Of a stretch of 30,190 nucleotides of DNA, positions 7,171-15,816 are shown in pieces (position 1 is the stretch's first letter; every line of letters begins with the position of its first letter). The notes under the pieces were generated by a model that was not told the DNA's origin, did not search any database, and saw only the letters and a program-made list of their open reading frames with translations. The translations under genes were made by a program, and so were the position numbers. Source of the stretch: UBA2137 sp050251555 (GTDB lineage: Bacteria > Pseudomonadota > Alphaproteobacteria > Micavibrionales > Micavibrionaceae); assembly GCA_050251555.1 (NCBI GenBank), contig JBFWMN010000016.1, positions 1-30,190 of the forward strand, read 5' to 3'.

Positions 7171-7962
7171 ATGACCTCTTCCGGCCCTCAGACATTTACA
7201 CCGCCCAAGCCCAAGGCTCTCGCGAGTATTCTGGTCGTGGCGCATAATGCCGAGGCAACGCTGTCGCCCTGTCTGAAAAGTCTGTTGAAGCAATCACTCA
7301 AGCAAATCGAAATTCTGGTGATCGATAACGGATCAACGGATGAAACGCCCGATATTCTGGCCTCGGCTGTGGCTGTGGATTCTCGCATTCGGATCATTAC
7401 CCGTAAAGAAGCCGAGCCTTTAAGCGATGTTGTTAATCTCGCCTTGCGCGAAGCTATCGGTCGCTATGTCAGCCTTCAGCATATTGGCGGGATTTCCGCA
7501 CCCGAACGGCTGGCCTATCAGATCCAGCATTTGCAAAATCACGCAGGGGCGGTTTTGTGTGCGGCTTCGGCCCGAGAGGAATTTCCCGATGGCACGCAAA
7601 AAGACTGGTTAATCGCCCCTGAGGATGCCACAGGCGGCGTGCTCAACCGCGCTTTGTCGCATAGTGTTCCTTTTCTGGGGTCGTCGGCGGTTTTTGACCG
7701 TAGTGTGTTGCTGAATTCAGGGCCGCTTGAGGGCAATGAGCATGCCGAATTGCTGTATCATGCGGCATTTAAAGTGGTGCATAAGGGCAAATTTATCGGG
7801 GAGCCAAAACTGTTATATGTCGAGCGGAAAGTGAAGCCGACTTTGAGCGCGAAATGGGAAGGGGCAAAAGCCAATCTCCATTTGCGCAACCGCTATTTTC
7901 CGGCGCAGAAACTGGAAAATCTCAAATCGTTCGTGAAGGATATGCTGACGAAATCCGCTTAG
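7171..7962 (+). CDS. Family 2 glycosyltransferase-like protein lacking the DXD motif
   Basis: The 263-residue protein has a GT-A fold start: SILVVAHNAEATL (about 19-31), then EILVIDNGSTDETP (47-60), which binds the nucleotide. At the position where GT2 enzymes carry the metal-binding D-x-D-D before a PERL..Q helix, this protein reads QHIGGISAPERLAYQ (103-117), so the acidic residues are gone. It may be inactive, metal-independent, or a binding protein. There is no ribosome site; a TAATAT box (7159-7164) ends six bases before the ATG, which would fit a leaderless message. It converges with the methyltransferase, with one base between the stop codons. Confidence 0.82.
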   Translation: MTSSGPQTFTPPKPKALASILVVAHNAEATLSPCLKSLLKQSLKQIEILVIDNGSTDETPDILASAVAVDSRIRIITRKEAEPLSDVVNLALREAIGRYVSLQHIGGISAPERLAYQIQHLQNHAGAVLCAASAREEFPDGTQKDWLIAPEDATGGVLNRALSHSVPFLGSSAVFDRSVLLNSGPLEGNEHAELLYHAAFKVVHKGKFIGEPKLLYVERKVKPTLSAKWEGAKANLHLRNRYFPAQKLENLKSFVKDMLTKSA

Positions 7963-7963
7963 C

Positions 7964-9031
7964 TTAGCTGATATGCTTGGCAAGGAAGATTCCTGCCGCA
8001 TTGGCTTTGTCGTACTCGACGGATTTGATCTCCAGATTGGCGCGACCGGCAATGCGGTAGAAGGACGGCTCGTCCATGCGCCATGAATTATTCACGGTAA
8101 AGCCTTCTCCGGCACGCAAATTATAGGTCAGGCTGCCCAGATGGATAGTCTGGTCGATTTTGCTGACCAGGCGCATACGGTGGCGACCGACACCATTGCC
8201 GACATACTCAATAGCGGCTTCAAATGTATCGGGGTCAAAGTCCGTGTGACCACGCAAATCGTGGGCAATACGGTGACCGACAGCTTTCACAAGCTTCAGG
8301 TTACGTTCGTCATTATAGGCCTTGGCATCCACTTCACGATCAGCCGAACTGTAATAGGTGCTGATCATGTAGCCGCCTGTCATGGCACCTGCGACCTTCA
8401 ACTGATTCTGCAGAACCGTTTCGTCCAGAATATTCGGCGTTTTGGAGGCGTTCCAGATGGTCGGGCCCCACATCATCGTCACGGGGATCGCGCTGGTGTT
8501 TAACTGACCGACGTCTTCGAAATTTTCGTGCAAGGCACGTGTCGGGATATTGTAAAGCTTGCCAATTCCTTCGGCAGCCGCATCCGCGCAGTCTTTAGAC
8601 GGGTCAATCACGATATATTCGGCAATCTCAAAGCCTTTGGCTCTCAGTGCTTCGATCATCGGAACGGTTTTCATTTCCACGGCTTCCCAGAGACCCGCAC
8701 CGATTTCGATGACGCTGACCTGTTTGGGGGCGCCGCGGCGCGATTCATTGGCGGCTTGGGCAAAAGCATCGGCAACGCGCTCGAATGTCTGAGGGTTGCG
8801 CGCCAATCCGATTTCACGGTTTACGGGGAATTCTTTAATGCGGCAGGCTTCTTCCCAATGGAAGAGACCATCACCCGGGTCATGGGAGACAGGGCCGGAC
8901 AAAAAGGCCAGATGTGAAGCCGTGCCTTCTTCTTTTCCAGCCAAAAGGTTGGAAAAGGTACGGAATGTTTCCTGTTCATCCTCGGTTAGAGGACGGAGGC
9001 AATCACAATCTAATTTACGCATCGCAGTCAT
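7964..9031 (-). CDS. EgtD-like SAM-dependent methyltransferase (histidine-specific methyltransferase family)
   Basis: The 355-residue protein resembles the Methyltransf_33 family, whose best-known member EgtD trimethylates histidine. An N-terminal segment GLFHWEEACRIKEFPVNRE corresponds to the LF-x-E-I-C...EY-x-TR-x-E signature. The SAM site is VIEIGAGLW (107-115), followed by an acidic strand end YIVIDPS and WGPTIWN, where EgtD has GSTIGNF. The second and third glycines of the usual loop are replaced, so it is a divergent member and the substrate need not be histidine. It is translated seven bases after the XRE regulator stop (AGGG before the ATG), making a two-gene operon. No egtB homologue lies nearby. 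Confidence 0.7.
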   Translation of the reverse strand: MTAMRKLDCDCLRPLTEDEQETFRTFSNLLAGKEEGTASHLAFLSGPVSHDPGDGLFHWEEACRIKEFPVNREIGLARNPQTFERVADAFAQAANESRRGAPKQVSVIEIGAGLWEAVEMKTVPMIEALRAKGFEIAEYIVIDPSKDCADAAAEGIGKLYNIPTRALHENFEDVGQLNTSAIPVTMMWGPTIWNASKTPNILDETVLQNQLKVAGAMTGGYMISTYYSSADREVDAKAYNDERNLKLVKAVGHRIAHDLRGHTDFDPDTFEAAIEYVGNGVGRHRMRLVSKIDQTIHLGSLTYNLRAGEGFTVNNSWRMDEPSFYRIAGRANLEIKSVEYDKANAAGIFLAKHIS

Positions 9032-9038
9032 AAACGCC

Positions 9039-9719
9039 CTAGCCGTTCGTTCCGGAGTGATAGGTTTTTATCGTATCGACATCTGGTGTCAACGCATGCT
9101 CCCAAATGCTCAGGAATTGCATACGATAGGCTTCGGATACCGCCGGATGATTAATGACGATAATCTTCGGCTCCGTATCCAGCAAAATAATGCCGAGCTT
9201 TGACCCATAGGAATAAAACGGGACTGTGGCAAACAATGTTTTCGGCAGCCACTTATATTCGGCATATTGCGTGACGGCGAAGAAATTATCGCCTTCACGT
9301 AAAAGCACTTTGTAGCGGATTTCTTTTAACTTCGACATGCGCGACAGGTGATATTCGGCCTGATCGCCGTGCGCTTTGATGAAGCGGCGCTCATCCACAT
9401 TATTGACGAAGACTTCGGATTCGGGATTGTCTTCCAGTGTCTTGTAAACATCTTCAAAGAAGTCCAGATATCCGTTGCGGCCTACAAAGATACGGATTTC
9501 GTCAGCACGACGGCGCACACCATCATTTTCGAAAAATTCGATGCCGGCATTTTCAAAGGCTTTTTGGATAAGCTGTAGGTTGCTCTCACGCGGCTGGGTC
9601 GCACCTTTCTCGATCGCACCGATGGAGGTGGTCGAGATTCCTGTGCGCTCCGACAGGTCCTGCTGGGACCAGTTGAGGATGCCGCGTGCGCCGCGAATTT
9701 GTGCTGTGGAAATGGACAT
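9039..9719 (-). CDS. XRE-family transcriptional regulator with a C-terminal sensor-like domain
   Basis: The 226-residue protein has an N-terminal HTH (about 6-62; WSQQDLSERTGISTTSIGAIEKG) and a roughly 150-residue C-terminal domain. That domain contains LDFFEDVYKTL, VFVNN, EIRYKVLLREGDNFF and PFYSYGSKLGIILLDTEPKIIVINHP. This part recalls the ligand-binding or PLD-like domains attached to TrmB-type regulators, which is an inference from pattern only. A promoter with its predicted start near 9751 makes the upstream ATG at 9755 impossible, so the ATG at 9719 is used. It is the first gene of an operon with the EgtD-like methyltransferase and probably controls it. A large inverted repeat just upstream of the promoter is a candidate operator. 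Confidence 0.85.
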   Translation of the reverse strand: MSISTAQIRGARGILNWSQQDLSERTGISTTSIGAIEKGATQPRESNLQLIQKAFENAGIEFFENDGVRRRADEIRIFVGRNGYLDFFEDVYKTLEDNPESEVFVNNVDERRFIKAHGDQAEYHLSRMSKLKEIRYKVLLREGDNFFAVTQYAEYKWLPKTLFATVPFYSYGSKLGIILLDTEPKIIVINHPAVSEAYRMQFLSIWEHALTPDVDTIKTYHSGTNG

Positions 9720-9757
9720 ATCTGTCTTCTTATAACCTTTTTGTTTACTGATCAAAT

Positions 9758-9786
9758 TTTATAGAGAGCAAAATGCGAAAAAGCAA
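9758..9786 (-). promoter_or_regulatory. Sigma-70-type promoter of the regulator-methyltransferase operon
   Basis: On the minus strand TTGCTT (9786-9781) and TATAAA (9763-9758) are separated by exactly 17 bases. The predicted transcription start near 9751 leaves about 30 bases of leader before the ATG at 9719. Confidence 0.55.
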
Positions 9787-9793
9787 TAGAAAA

Positions 9794-9824
9794 TATGAAA
9801 AATACCCGAAAAAAATTTTTCATA
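9794..9824. promoter_or_regulatory. 10+11+10 inverted repeat, candidate operator
   Basis: TATGAAAAAT (9794-9803) and ATTTTTCATA (9815-9824) form a perfect 10-base inverted repeat around an 11-base spacer. It lies eight bases upstream of the -35 box of the XRE regulator promoter, a natural place for autoregulation or activation. Confidence 0.45.
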
Positions 9825-9853
9825 ACTCTGAATTTCTTGCTTTTATGTGAAGT

Positions 9854-9890
9854 GAAAATTGCCGAAACCCTAAGTAAGGGGGCAATTTTC
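9854..9890. terminator. Compound hairpin between the M3 peptidase and the XRE operon
   Basis: GAAAATTGCC (9854-9863) pairs perfectly with GGCAATTTTC (9881-9890), and inside it CCCT (9868-9871) pairs with AGGG (9877-9880), leaving a GAAA bulge. The T-rich run at 9898-9905 follows on the plus strand, although the upstream gene is on the minus strand. It may stop leftward transcription from the peptidase gene poorly, or act on antisense transcripts. Confidence 0.4.
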
Positions 9891-9920
9891 CTAACTTATT
9901 TTTTTCTTAAGTGACTGGAA

Positions 9921-11978
9921 TTAAGCCGCTTTTTTAAGCAATCCTTCGCGGCGTAACAGCGCCTCGGGATCAGCCTCGCGCCCGCGGAATCGCTTGTAAA
10001 GGATATCGGGTTCCTCGCTGCCGCCCTTTTCCAGAATTTCGTGGCGGTAACGCAGCGCGGATTCGCGGTCGTATAACCCCTTTTCCTTAAACAGTTCAAA
10101 CGTATCGGCGTCCAGAACCTCGGCCCATTTATAGCTGTAATAGCCTGCGGCATATCCTCCTGCAAAAATATGCGAGAAGGATGTGGCAAACGGCCCACCG
10201 CGCTTTGGCATCAAAGCACAAGGTTTGGTGGCGTCTTCCTCGAATTTGGCGACATCGCCGGCGGGGATTTTTCCGCCCAGCATGTGTACCTTCATATCAA
10301 ACATAGCGAGGGACACCTGACGCAGGCCCACCCAACCCGTCATATAAGTCTGGGCTTTGCGCATCTTTTCAACAAGATCATCGGGCATTTTCTCGCCCGT
10401 TTCATAGTGTCCTGAGACCATATTGAGGGTCTCGCGCTCATAGAGCCAGTTTTCCTGAACCTGCGAGGGAAGTTCGACAAAGTCCCATTTGACGTTCGCG
10501 CCACTGGTCGACGGGTATTTTGTGCGCCCGAGAAGCGTATGCACGGCGTGCCCCATCTCATGAAATAGGGTCAGTACATCATTATGTGTAAGAAGCGAGG
10601 GCTTGCTTGGGGTCGGTTTTGCAAAGTTGCACACGATCTCGACCAGTGCGGGCAGTTGTTCACCATCATAGCGTCCGTGATCGCGAAGACCGGCTTGCCA
10701 TGCGCCAGAGCGCTTGTTTTTGCGGACATAAAAATCGGTGTAAAGCAGACCGAATAAATCGCCCGTATCCTGATCGACTACTTCGAAGGCTTTGACATCT
10801 TCGTGCCACACAGGAAGGTCGGTGCGGGGTTTGAAGTCCAGATTAAAGAGCTTTTTAAAGTGCGCGAAAGTCCCGTCCAATACGGTTTCCAGCGGGAAAT
10901 AGGGGCGCAGCTCTTCATCCGAAAACGCATATAGTTCTTCTTTGCGCTTTTCCGAATAATAGCCGATATCCCATTGTTTGAGCTCCTCGACGCCATCCTT
11001 GTCTTTGGCGTAAGCCTGCAAAATCTTGAGGTCAGCCTCGGCAGAGGGGCGGTAGGTTGCAAGCAACTTATCCAAAAATGCCATCACCGTTTCGGCTGAT
11101 TTGGCCATGCGGTGTTCCAGTACGAAATCGGCGTAAGTGTCATAGCCCAGCAATGCCACGCGCTTGGTGCGTAAATCAGTGATTTTTTCAATGAATGCGC
11201 AATTATCAAATTCGTCCTTGTAGGCGCGGTTTGAAAAGGCTTCCCACATTTTGTGGCGCAACTCGCTTGTTTTCGCATAGGTCATGAACGGCCCGTAGCT
11301 CGGGTAATCCAGCGTAAAGAGCCAGCAATCGGCATAGCCTTTTTCTTCGGCGGCGTGCTTGGCGCTCTCAATCGAAAATTCAGGCAAGCCTGCAAGGTCG
11401 GCCTCATCGGTGATCTTCAACTCGAACTGTGCCGAAGAATCGATGACGTTTTTGGAAAATTTGGAGGCCAAAGGCGACAATTCGGCATTGATGGCGCGTA
11501 AGGTTTCCTTATCCGCATCGTTTAACAAGGCACCCGAACGCACAAAACCGTCATAGGTATCTTGCAGCAGGGTCTTTTCAACGGTTTCCAGCGGGATATC
11601 ATCGCGCATGTCGTGAACATCTTTTACGCGGGCAAAAATAGCGGGGTCCAGCGATATATCGGATGAAAAGCTAGAGGCCATATGGCTTAAGGGTTCTGAC
11701 AGCGCGTGATATTCCTCGCCGCCGATCAGGGCCAGCATTGTATGGTAGATTGAGGCGACATAGCCGAAATGTTCAGAGGCCATTTCCAGAGCCTCGATCG
11801 TATTGGCAAAGGAGGCAGGTTCCGAATTGTTTTTGATGGAGTCGATATTGGCGCGGGCCTCTTGAATGGCAGCCTCATAAGCCGGAATGAAATGTTCCGG
11901 TTTGATCGCATCGAAGGGTGCGGCCCCAAAGGGCAGAGGGCTTTTGGACAGAAGCGGATTGTCGGATGAGGAAGCCAT
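9921..11978 (-). CDS. M3 family zinc metallopeptidase (oligopeptidase A / Dcp type)
   Basis: The 685-residue cytoplasmic oligopeptidase has a normal length for M3 peptidases, which degrade short peptides. The zinc site HEMGH is at 473-477, with the third ligand E502 in WDFVELPSQ. TSGANVKWDFVELPSQVQENW lies between the patterns of oligopeptidase A and peptidyl-dipeptidase Dcp, so the subfamily is left open. There is no signal peptide. The ATG at 11978 has AAAGGCG about 12 bases upstream. It is divergent from mnmC, with 57 bases between the start codons. The gene seems unrelated to its neighbours in function. Confidence 0.94.
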   Translation of the reverse strand: MASSSDNPLLSKSPLPFGAAPFDAIKPEHFIPAYEAAIQEARANIDSIKNNSEPASFANTIEALEMASEHFGYVASIYHTMLALIGGEEYHALSEPLSHMASSFSSDISLDPAIFARVKDVHDMRDDIPLETVEKTLLQDTYDGFVRSGALLNDADKETLRAINAELSPLASKFSKNVIDSSAQFELKITDEADLAGLPEFSIESAKHAAEEKGYADCWLFTLDYPSYGPFMTYAKTSELRHKMWEAFSNRAYKDEFDNCAFIEKITDLRTKRVALLGYDTYADFVLEHRMAKSAETVMAFLDKLLATYRPSAEADLKILQAYAKDKDGVEELKQWDIGYYSEKRKEELYAFSDEELRPYFPLETVLDGTFAHFKKLFNLDFKPRTDLPVWHEDVKAFEVVDQDTGDLFGLLYTDFYVRKNKRSGAWQAGLRDHGRYDGEQLPALVEIVCNFAKPTPSKPSLLTHNDVLTLFHEMGHAVHTLLGRTKYPSTSGANVKWDFVELPSQVQENWLYERETLNMVSGHYETGEKMPDDLVEKMRKAQTYMTGWVGLRQVSLAMFDMKVHMLGGKIPAGDVAKFEEDATKPCALMPKRGGPFATSFSHIFAGGYAAGYYSYKWAEVLDADTFELFKEKGLYDRESALRYRHEILEKGGSEEPDILYKRFRGREADPEALLRREGLLKKAA

Positions 11979-12035
11979 GTTTTTAAAGAACGCCTTTTGT
12001 TTTTTATTGTTTTTTCAGTTAAGAAACGAGAGCTG

Positions 12036-13757
12036 ATGGATGTACCCGTTTCAAAAGAGTTTGATGATATTTATTTTTCGCGTGACGACGGCCTCGCGGA
12101 AAGCCGCTTTGTCTTCTTAGAAGGTAACGGTTTTCCCGCTGCTTTCAAGGGGAAAGAGCATTTGGTTATTGCGGAAACGGGCTTTGGCACGGGATTAAAT
12201 TACCTGACATTACGCGCCCTTCTTGAAAAGCATGCCCCCGACCTGCCGCTTCATTTTATCTCCTTTGAAAAATACCCGCTTTCAAAAGACGAGATTGCAG
12301 CTTCTCTCGCGCACTGGAAGGACGAGTTTCCGAACGCTTTTGATGAGTTGCTGGTCCATTATCCTTTACGCATCCCGTGTATTCATGATCTGCGTTTATC
12401 TGAAAAACACCGCCTGACCCTTGTTTTTGGCGATATCAATGACACCTTGCCGCAAATCGGGCATGTCGCAGTCGATGCATGGTTTCTGGACGGGTTTAAC
12501 CCTGCCAAAAACCCCGCAATGTGGTCGCAAACCGTGTTTGAGAATATGGCGCGCCTCAGTGCGCCGCATGCGACATTCGCAACTTTTACGGCGGCGGGTT
12601 TTGTAAAGCGCGGCCTTCGCGAGGTGGGTTTTGACGTACAAAAAACCGAAGGCTTCGGGCGCAAACGCGAACGACTGGTCGGAACCTTTCAGGGCGAGGG
12701 GGCAGATATCCCGACATCACCGTTTCAAGGGAAACGTGTCGCGATCATCGGGGGCGGGATTGCAGGATGTGCCGCTGCCTATGAAGCGCAAATTGCAGGG
12801 GCAAAAGTAACCTTGTTTGAGGCTGGTGACACGCTGGCAGGAGGCGCATCAGGCAACCCACGCGGGATGATCAATCCGAGATTTTCTAAGCTGAAATCCG
12901 ACGAAGCTGATTTTTACATGGAGGGTTTTGCCCGCACGATTAAGCTGGCCCGTCAAATAGCGAAAGACAACGATATCGATTATGCGGAAACAGGCGCGCT
13001 GCATCTGATCACCAATACGGATAAGGAAGAGCGTTTCAAGGGAACATGCTCGAATTGGGGCTGGCATACCGATCATATGGAACTGGTCAATGCGGATGAG
13101 GCAAGTCAAATTGCCGGTATACCGCTTGAACATGGGGCGCTGTACCTGCCGCAATCGGCCTCTCTCCATCCGCCGGCTTTTTGCGCGGCGTTGGCAAAAG
13201 GCGCGGAAATCCGCCTGCTAGCACCTGTCAAAAACATCGTAAAGGCAGCAAATGGCTGGTCTGTGGATGGTGAGGCTTTCGATATCGTTATTTTGGCGGG
13301 CGGTCCTGAAACAAGCGCGCTTTCGCCTGTTGTTCTTCCCGAAACCCACACGGTGCGGGGCCAATTATCCTATATTGAGGTCAATGAGACGAGCCTCCCG
13401 CTGAAATGCAATCTGCATTATGGCGGCTATATTTCAGTGGCACGGGACGGAATGCATGTTGTCGGGTCTACCTTTCAGCGCTGGCTGGTGGGCACGGAAG
13501 TCCGTGAAGAGGACCATAAGTACATTATCAACAATTTAGAAGAGGCCGTTCCCGCCCTGAAAAATGTGAAAATCGTGGGGGGCAGGGCCGCCCTTCGTAC
13601 CTCGGCAAAGTCAAGATTTCCGCTGTTTGGCGCGTTAGACGGGGGGCTTTATGTCTCAACCGCGCACGGGTCGCACGGGCTGGTTTCGGCAAGTGTTGCG
13701 GCAAGGCGCATGATCAACCCGCTTGAGCAGGAAAAGCGTCTCATGGTAAAAGGATAA
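12036..13757 (+). CDS. mnmC: Bifunctional tRNA mnm5s2U methyltransferase / FAD oxidoreductase MnmC
   Basis: The 573-residue fusion carries out the last two steps in making 5-methylaminomethyl-2-thiouridine at tRNA position 34. The N-terminal MnmC2/MnmD methyltransferase part shows DIYFSRDDGLAESRFVFLEG, the SAM loop ETGFGTGLNY (47-56) and FLDGFNPAKNPAMW. The C-terminal MnmC1 part is a DAO-fold oxidase with the FAD motif VAIIGGGIAGCAAAYEA near 234 and GGASGNPRGMINPR. The frame opens at 11997, but the ATG at 12036 after GAGAG, immediately before the conserved core, is the better start. Both activities look intact. The WecA-like gene follows eight bases after its stop, so they are likely co-transcribed, although they have no obvious shared role. 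Confidence 0.94.
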   Translation: MDVPVSKEFDDIYFSRDDGLAESRFVFLEGNGFPAAFKGKEHLVIAETGFGTGLNYLTLRALLEKHAPDLPLHFISFEKYPLSKDEIAASLAHWKDEFPNAFDELLVHYPLRIPCIHDLRLSEKHRLTLVFGDINDTLPQIGHVAVDAWFLDGFNPAKNPAMWSQTVFENMARLSAPHATFATFTAAGFVKRGLREVGFDVQKTEGFGRKRERLVGTFQGEGADIPTSPFQGKRVAIIGGGIAGCAAAYEAQIAGAKVTLFEAGDTLAGGASGNPRGMINPRFSKLKSDEADFYMEGFARTIKLARQIAKDNDIDYAETGALHLITNTDKEERFKGTCSNWGWHTDHMELVNADEASQIAGIPLEHGALYLPQSASLHPPAFCAALAKGAEIRLLAPVKNIVKAANGWSVDGEAFDIVILAGGPETSALSPVVLPETHTVRGQLSYIEVNETSLPLKCNLHYGGYISVARDGMHVVGSTFQRWLVGTEVREEDHKYIINNLEEAVPALKNVKIVGGRAALRTSAKSRFPLFGALDGGLYVSTAHGSHGLVSASVAARRMINPLEQEKRLMVKG

Positions 13758-13765
13758 CCAATCTC

Positions 13766-14845
13766 ATGAGCTTTTTAATTTCTTTTGCCATCACCCTTTG
13801 TTTTGTGCCGCTGTTAAAGCGGCTGGCCCTGCGTATTCGTTTCACGGATAAGCCCGATGAACGCAAAACCCATGAGGGGAATATCCCCCCGATCGGCGGT
13901 ATTGCAATCTTTCTGCCTTTTCTGGCGTTGATGATTGCCGAAAATGACGAAACCGTTTTTACCTCGACACCGTTTTACTGTGCGCTTTCGCTTCTCCTGA
14001 TTACAGGTGTGATTGATGATGCGCGTCACATTAATGCCAAGCTCAAATTCGTGATCCATTTTATCGCCGCGATTCTCGTTGTATGGGGCGGTGCCAATCT
14101 GGTGACCATGGGCAATCTCTTCGGTTACGGCATCACGGACTTTGGCATGCTGGCACCGTTTTTCTCGGTCTGTTGTGTTGTGTACCTGATTAACGCGATG
14201 AATATGATTGACGGGGTGGACGGTCTGGCAGGCGGCGTGTCGTTGGTGATTGTCGCTTTTTTAGGGTTGGCATGTGTCACACACGGTGTGGTGATGCCGA
14301 CGGGGCTTGCGATGCTGGGCGGCGGCTTATGCGGTTTTCTCGTTTATAATTTGCGCTCGCCTTTCCGTAAGAAAGCCTCTGTGTTTTTAGGGGATGCGGG
14401 TTCAATGTCGCTCGGGCTAATTCTGGCTTGGTACGCAATGAGCCTCTCCCAAGAACCTTACGCGCTTTTTGCGCCGATTACGGTTGCATGGATTCTGGCT
14501 TTCCCGATCTGGGATGCGTTTGGTCTCTTCTCGGCACGTATTCGTGAGGGCCGTCATCCGTTCTCGCCTGACCGCCGCCATTTCCACCATCATTTCTTGG
14601 AAGCCGGTTTTACCCCCGGACAAACAACCGTTATCATCACCTGCTATGCCGCCCTTCTAGGAGCTATCGGTGTGTTTTTACCTGCAACGGGCGTGCCTGT
14701 TTGGGTGCTGACCTATATCTGGATTATCCTCTGGATTGCGCACGCGCAACTGACCTTTAAGCCCAACAGCTTTATTCGCTTTTTGCGCCGAATTCGCGGC
14801 TCATCGTCTCAAGAAGAGCAGCTTCAAGATCATACGGCGCACTAA
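13766..14845 (+). CDS. WecA/MraY-family undecaprenyl-phosphate sugar-1-phosphate transferase
   Basis: The 359-residue multi-pass membrane enzyme should start a lipid-linked glycan by moving a HexNAc-1-phosphate onto undecaprenyl phosphate. Diagnostic sites are PPIGGIAIF (41-49), DDARHINAK with the DD pair at 84-85, NAMNMIDGVDGLAGG (143-157), FLGDAGSMSLG, and the cytoplasmic loop RHPFSPDRRHFHHHF typical of the WecA/TagO branch. Ten or so hydrophobic segments are visible. The tail (GSSSQEEQLQDH) is hydrophilic. AAAGGA lies 11 bases before the ATG. Its last 74 bases overlap, on the opposite strand, the end of the neighbouring epimerase gene. A glycan role agrees with the epimerase and GT4 beside it. 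Confidence 0.9.
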   Translation: MSFLISFAITLCFVPLLKRLALRIRFTDKPDERKTHEGNIPPIGGIAIFLPFLALMIAENDETVFTSTPFYCALSLLLITGVIDDARHINAKLKFVIHFIAAILVVWGGANLVTMGNLFGYGITDFGMLAPFFSVCCVVYLINAMNMIDGVDGLAGGVSLVIVAFLGLACVTHGVVMPTGLAMLGGGLCGFLVYNLRSPFRKKASVFLGDAGSMSLGLILAWYAMSLSQEPYALFAPITVAWILAFPIWDAFGLFSARIREGRHPFSPDRRHFHHHFLEAGFTPGQTTVIITCYAALLGAIGVFLPATGVPVWVLTYIWIILWIAHAQLTFKPNSFIRFLRRIRGSSSQEEQLQDHTAH

Positions 14846-15743
14846 AGCCGCTTTCCTCATGAACTTTTGATGCGTCAAAAACCGTATTCGAACAGAATTT
14901 CTGAATGCGGATGCGTGACACAGGGAAGGTTTTTCCCGTAAGCCTTGCCAGCACATCAAAGCCGAACCCTGCCAGTATCCCGAACCAGTAAGGAAGGCGC
15001 AGCCCGACGCCATCCCCCTTGCCCATGATGCGGCGGACATTGGAGACAAGCTGGTTCATCGTGAAATCGGGTTTGTCGACATAATTGAAGACCTCAACAC
15101 CCGTCTCGTATTTCAGGGAATAAGCAATAAAGGCCGCGACATTGCCGACATAGGCCATGGATTTGCGGTTTTGCCCATCACCGATCATGACAAATGCGCC
15201 CGAAGCAATCTGGCGAAGAAGATTATAGACATTTCCTCTGTTACCTGGCCCAAACACGACAGTCGGGCGGATAATCACCAATCCTTTTGTGGCGGGGTCG
15301 TGGGCTTCCCATGCGCGGTACACATCCTCGGCTTCGGACTTTGTGCGCCCATATGGGTTAAAGGGGAGGTGTGGGTTGCTTTCATTCGGCATGCCCTTTT
15401 GAAAGCCGTACACGGCAACCGAGCTTGTAAAAATGATGCGCTTGATGCCAAGTTTGTCGGCAACCTGACACAGATTGTCAGACCCTTTCACATTCACATC
15501 ATCATAAAGGGACAGAGGGCGCACATCGTCGCGGTGGACGGCAGCCAGATTTATGATGAGATCGCATCCGCGGCAGGCATCTTCGAGTGAGACGGGATCA
15601 GTGAGGTCCGCATTGACCGACAGTTCCGGGTAAGTATCAGAAGGAATGATATCGCCCAGAATAACCGTGTGTCCCATCTTCTGCAAAAGAGGGGTAAGCT
15701 CTGTTCCGATAAAGCCGCTGCCGCCGATCACTGCTATTTTCAT
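14772..15743 (-). CDS. NAD-dependent sugar-nucleotide epimerase/dehydratase (extended SDR)
   Basis: The 323-residue protein has the Rossmann start IAVIGGSGFIG (3-13), a TSSVAVYG strand (106-113) carrying the active-site Ser, and the catalytic YxxxK at Y131/K135 in NPYGRTKSE. RPTVVFGPGNRG follows. The frame extends far upstream to 15944, but the ATG at 15743 (AAGGAAAA upstream) gives the correct beginning of the fold. The substrate is unknown; the group includes UDP-glucose 4-epimerase-like and 4-ketoreductase enzymes. It lies antisense between the WecA-like and GT4 genes, and its end overlaps the WecA-like gene by 74 bases. Its start is 73 bases from the divergent GT4 gene. Confidence 0.88.
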   Translation of the reverse strand: MKIAVIGGSGFIGTELTPLLQKMGHTVILGDIIPSDTYPELSVNADLTDPVSLEDACRGCDLIINLAAVHRDDVRPLSLYDDVNVKGSDNLCQVADKLGIKRIIFTSSVAVYGFQKGMPNESNPHLPFNPYGRTKSEAEDVYRAWEAHDPATKGLVIIRPTVVFGPGNRGNVYNLLRQIASGAFVMIGDGQNRKSMAYVGNVAAFIAYSLKYETGVEVFNYVDKPDFTMNQLVSNVRRIMGKGDGVGLRLPYWFGILAGFGFDVLARLTGKTFPVSRIRIQKFCSNTVFDASKVHEESGFSAPYDLEAALLETMSREFGAKSE

Positions 15744-15816
15744 GGGGAAATTTTCCTTGGTAGGTTTTGGTTTTAAGACCTTTGTTTTTAAACCTTTTCC
15801 TGCCATCATGCCAAGC

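Noticed and set aside
12383..12664. Leftward reading frame inside mnmC
   Set aside because: It is a shadow of the conserved methyltransferase domain.
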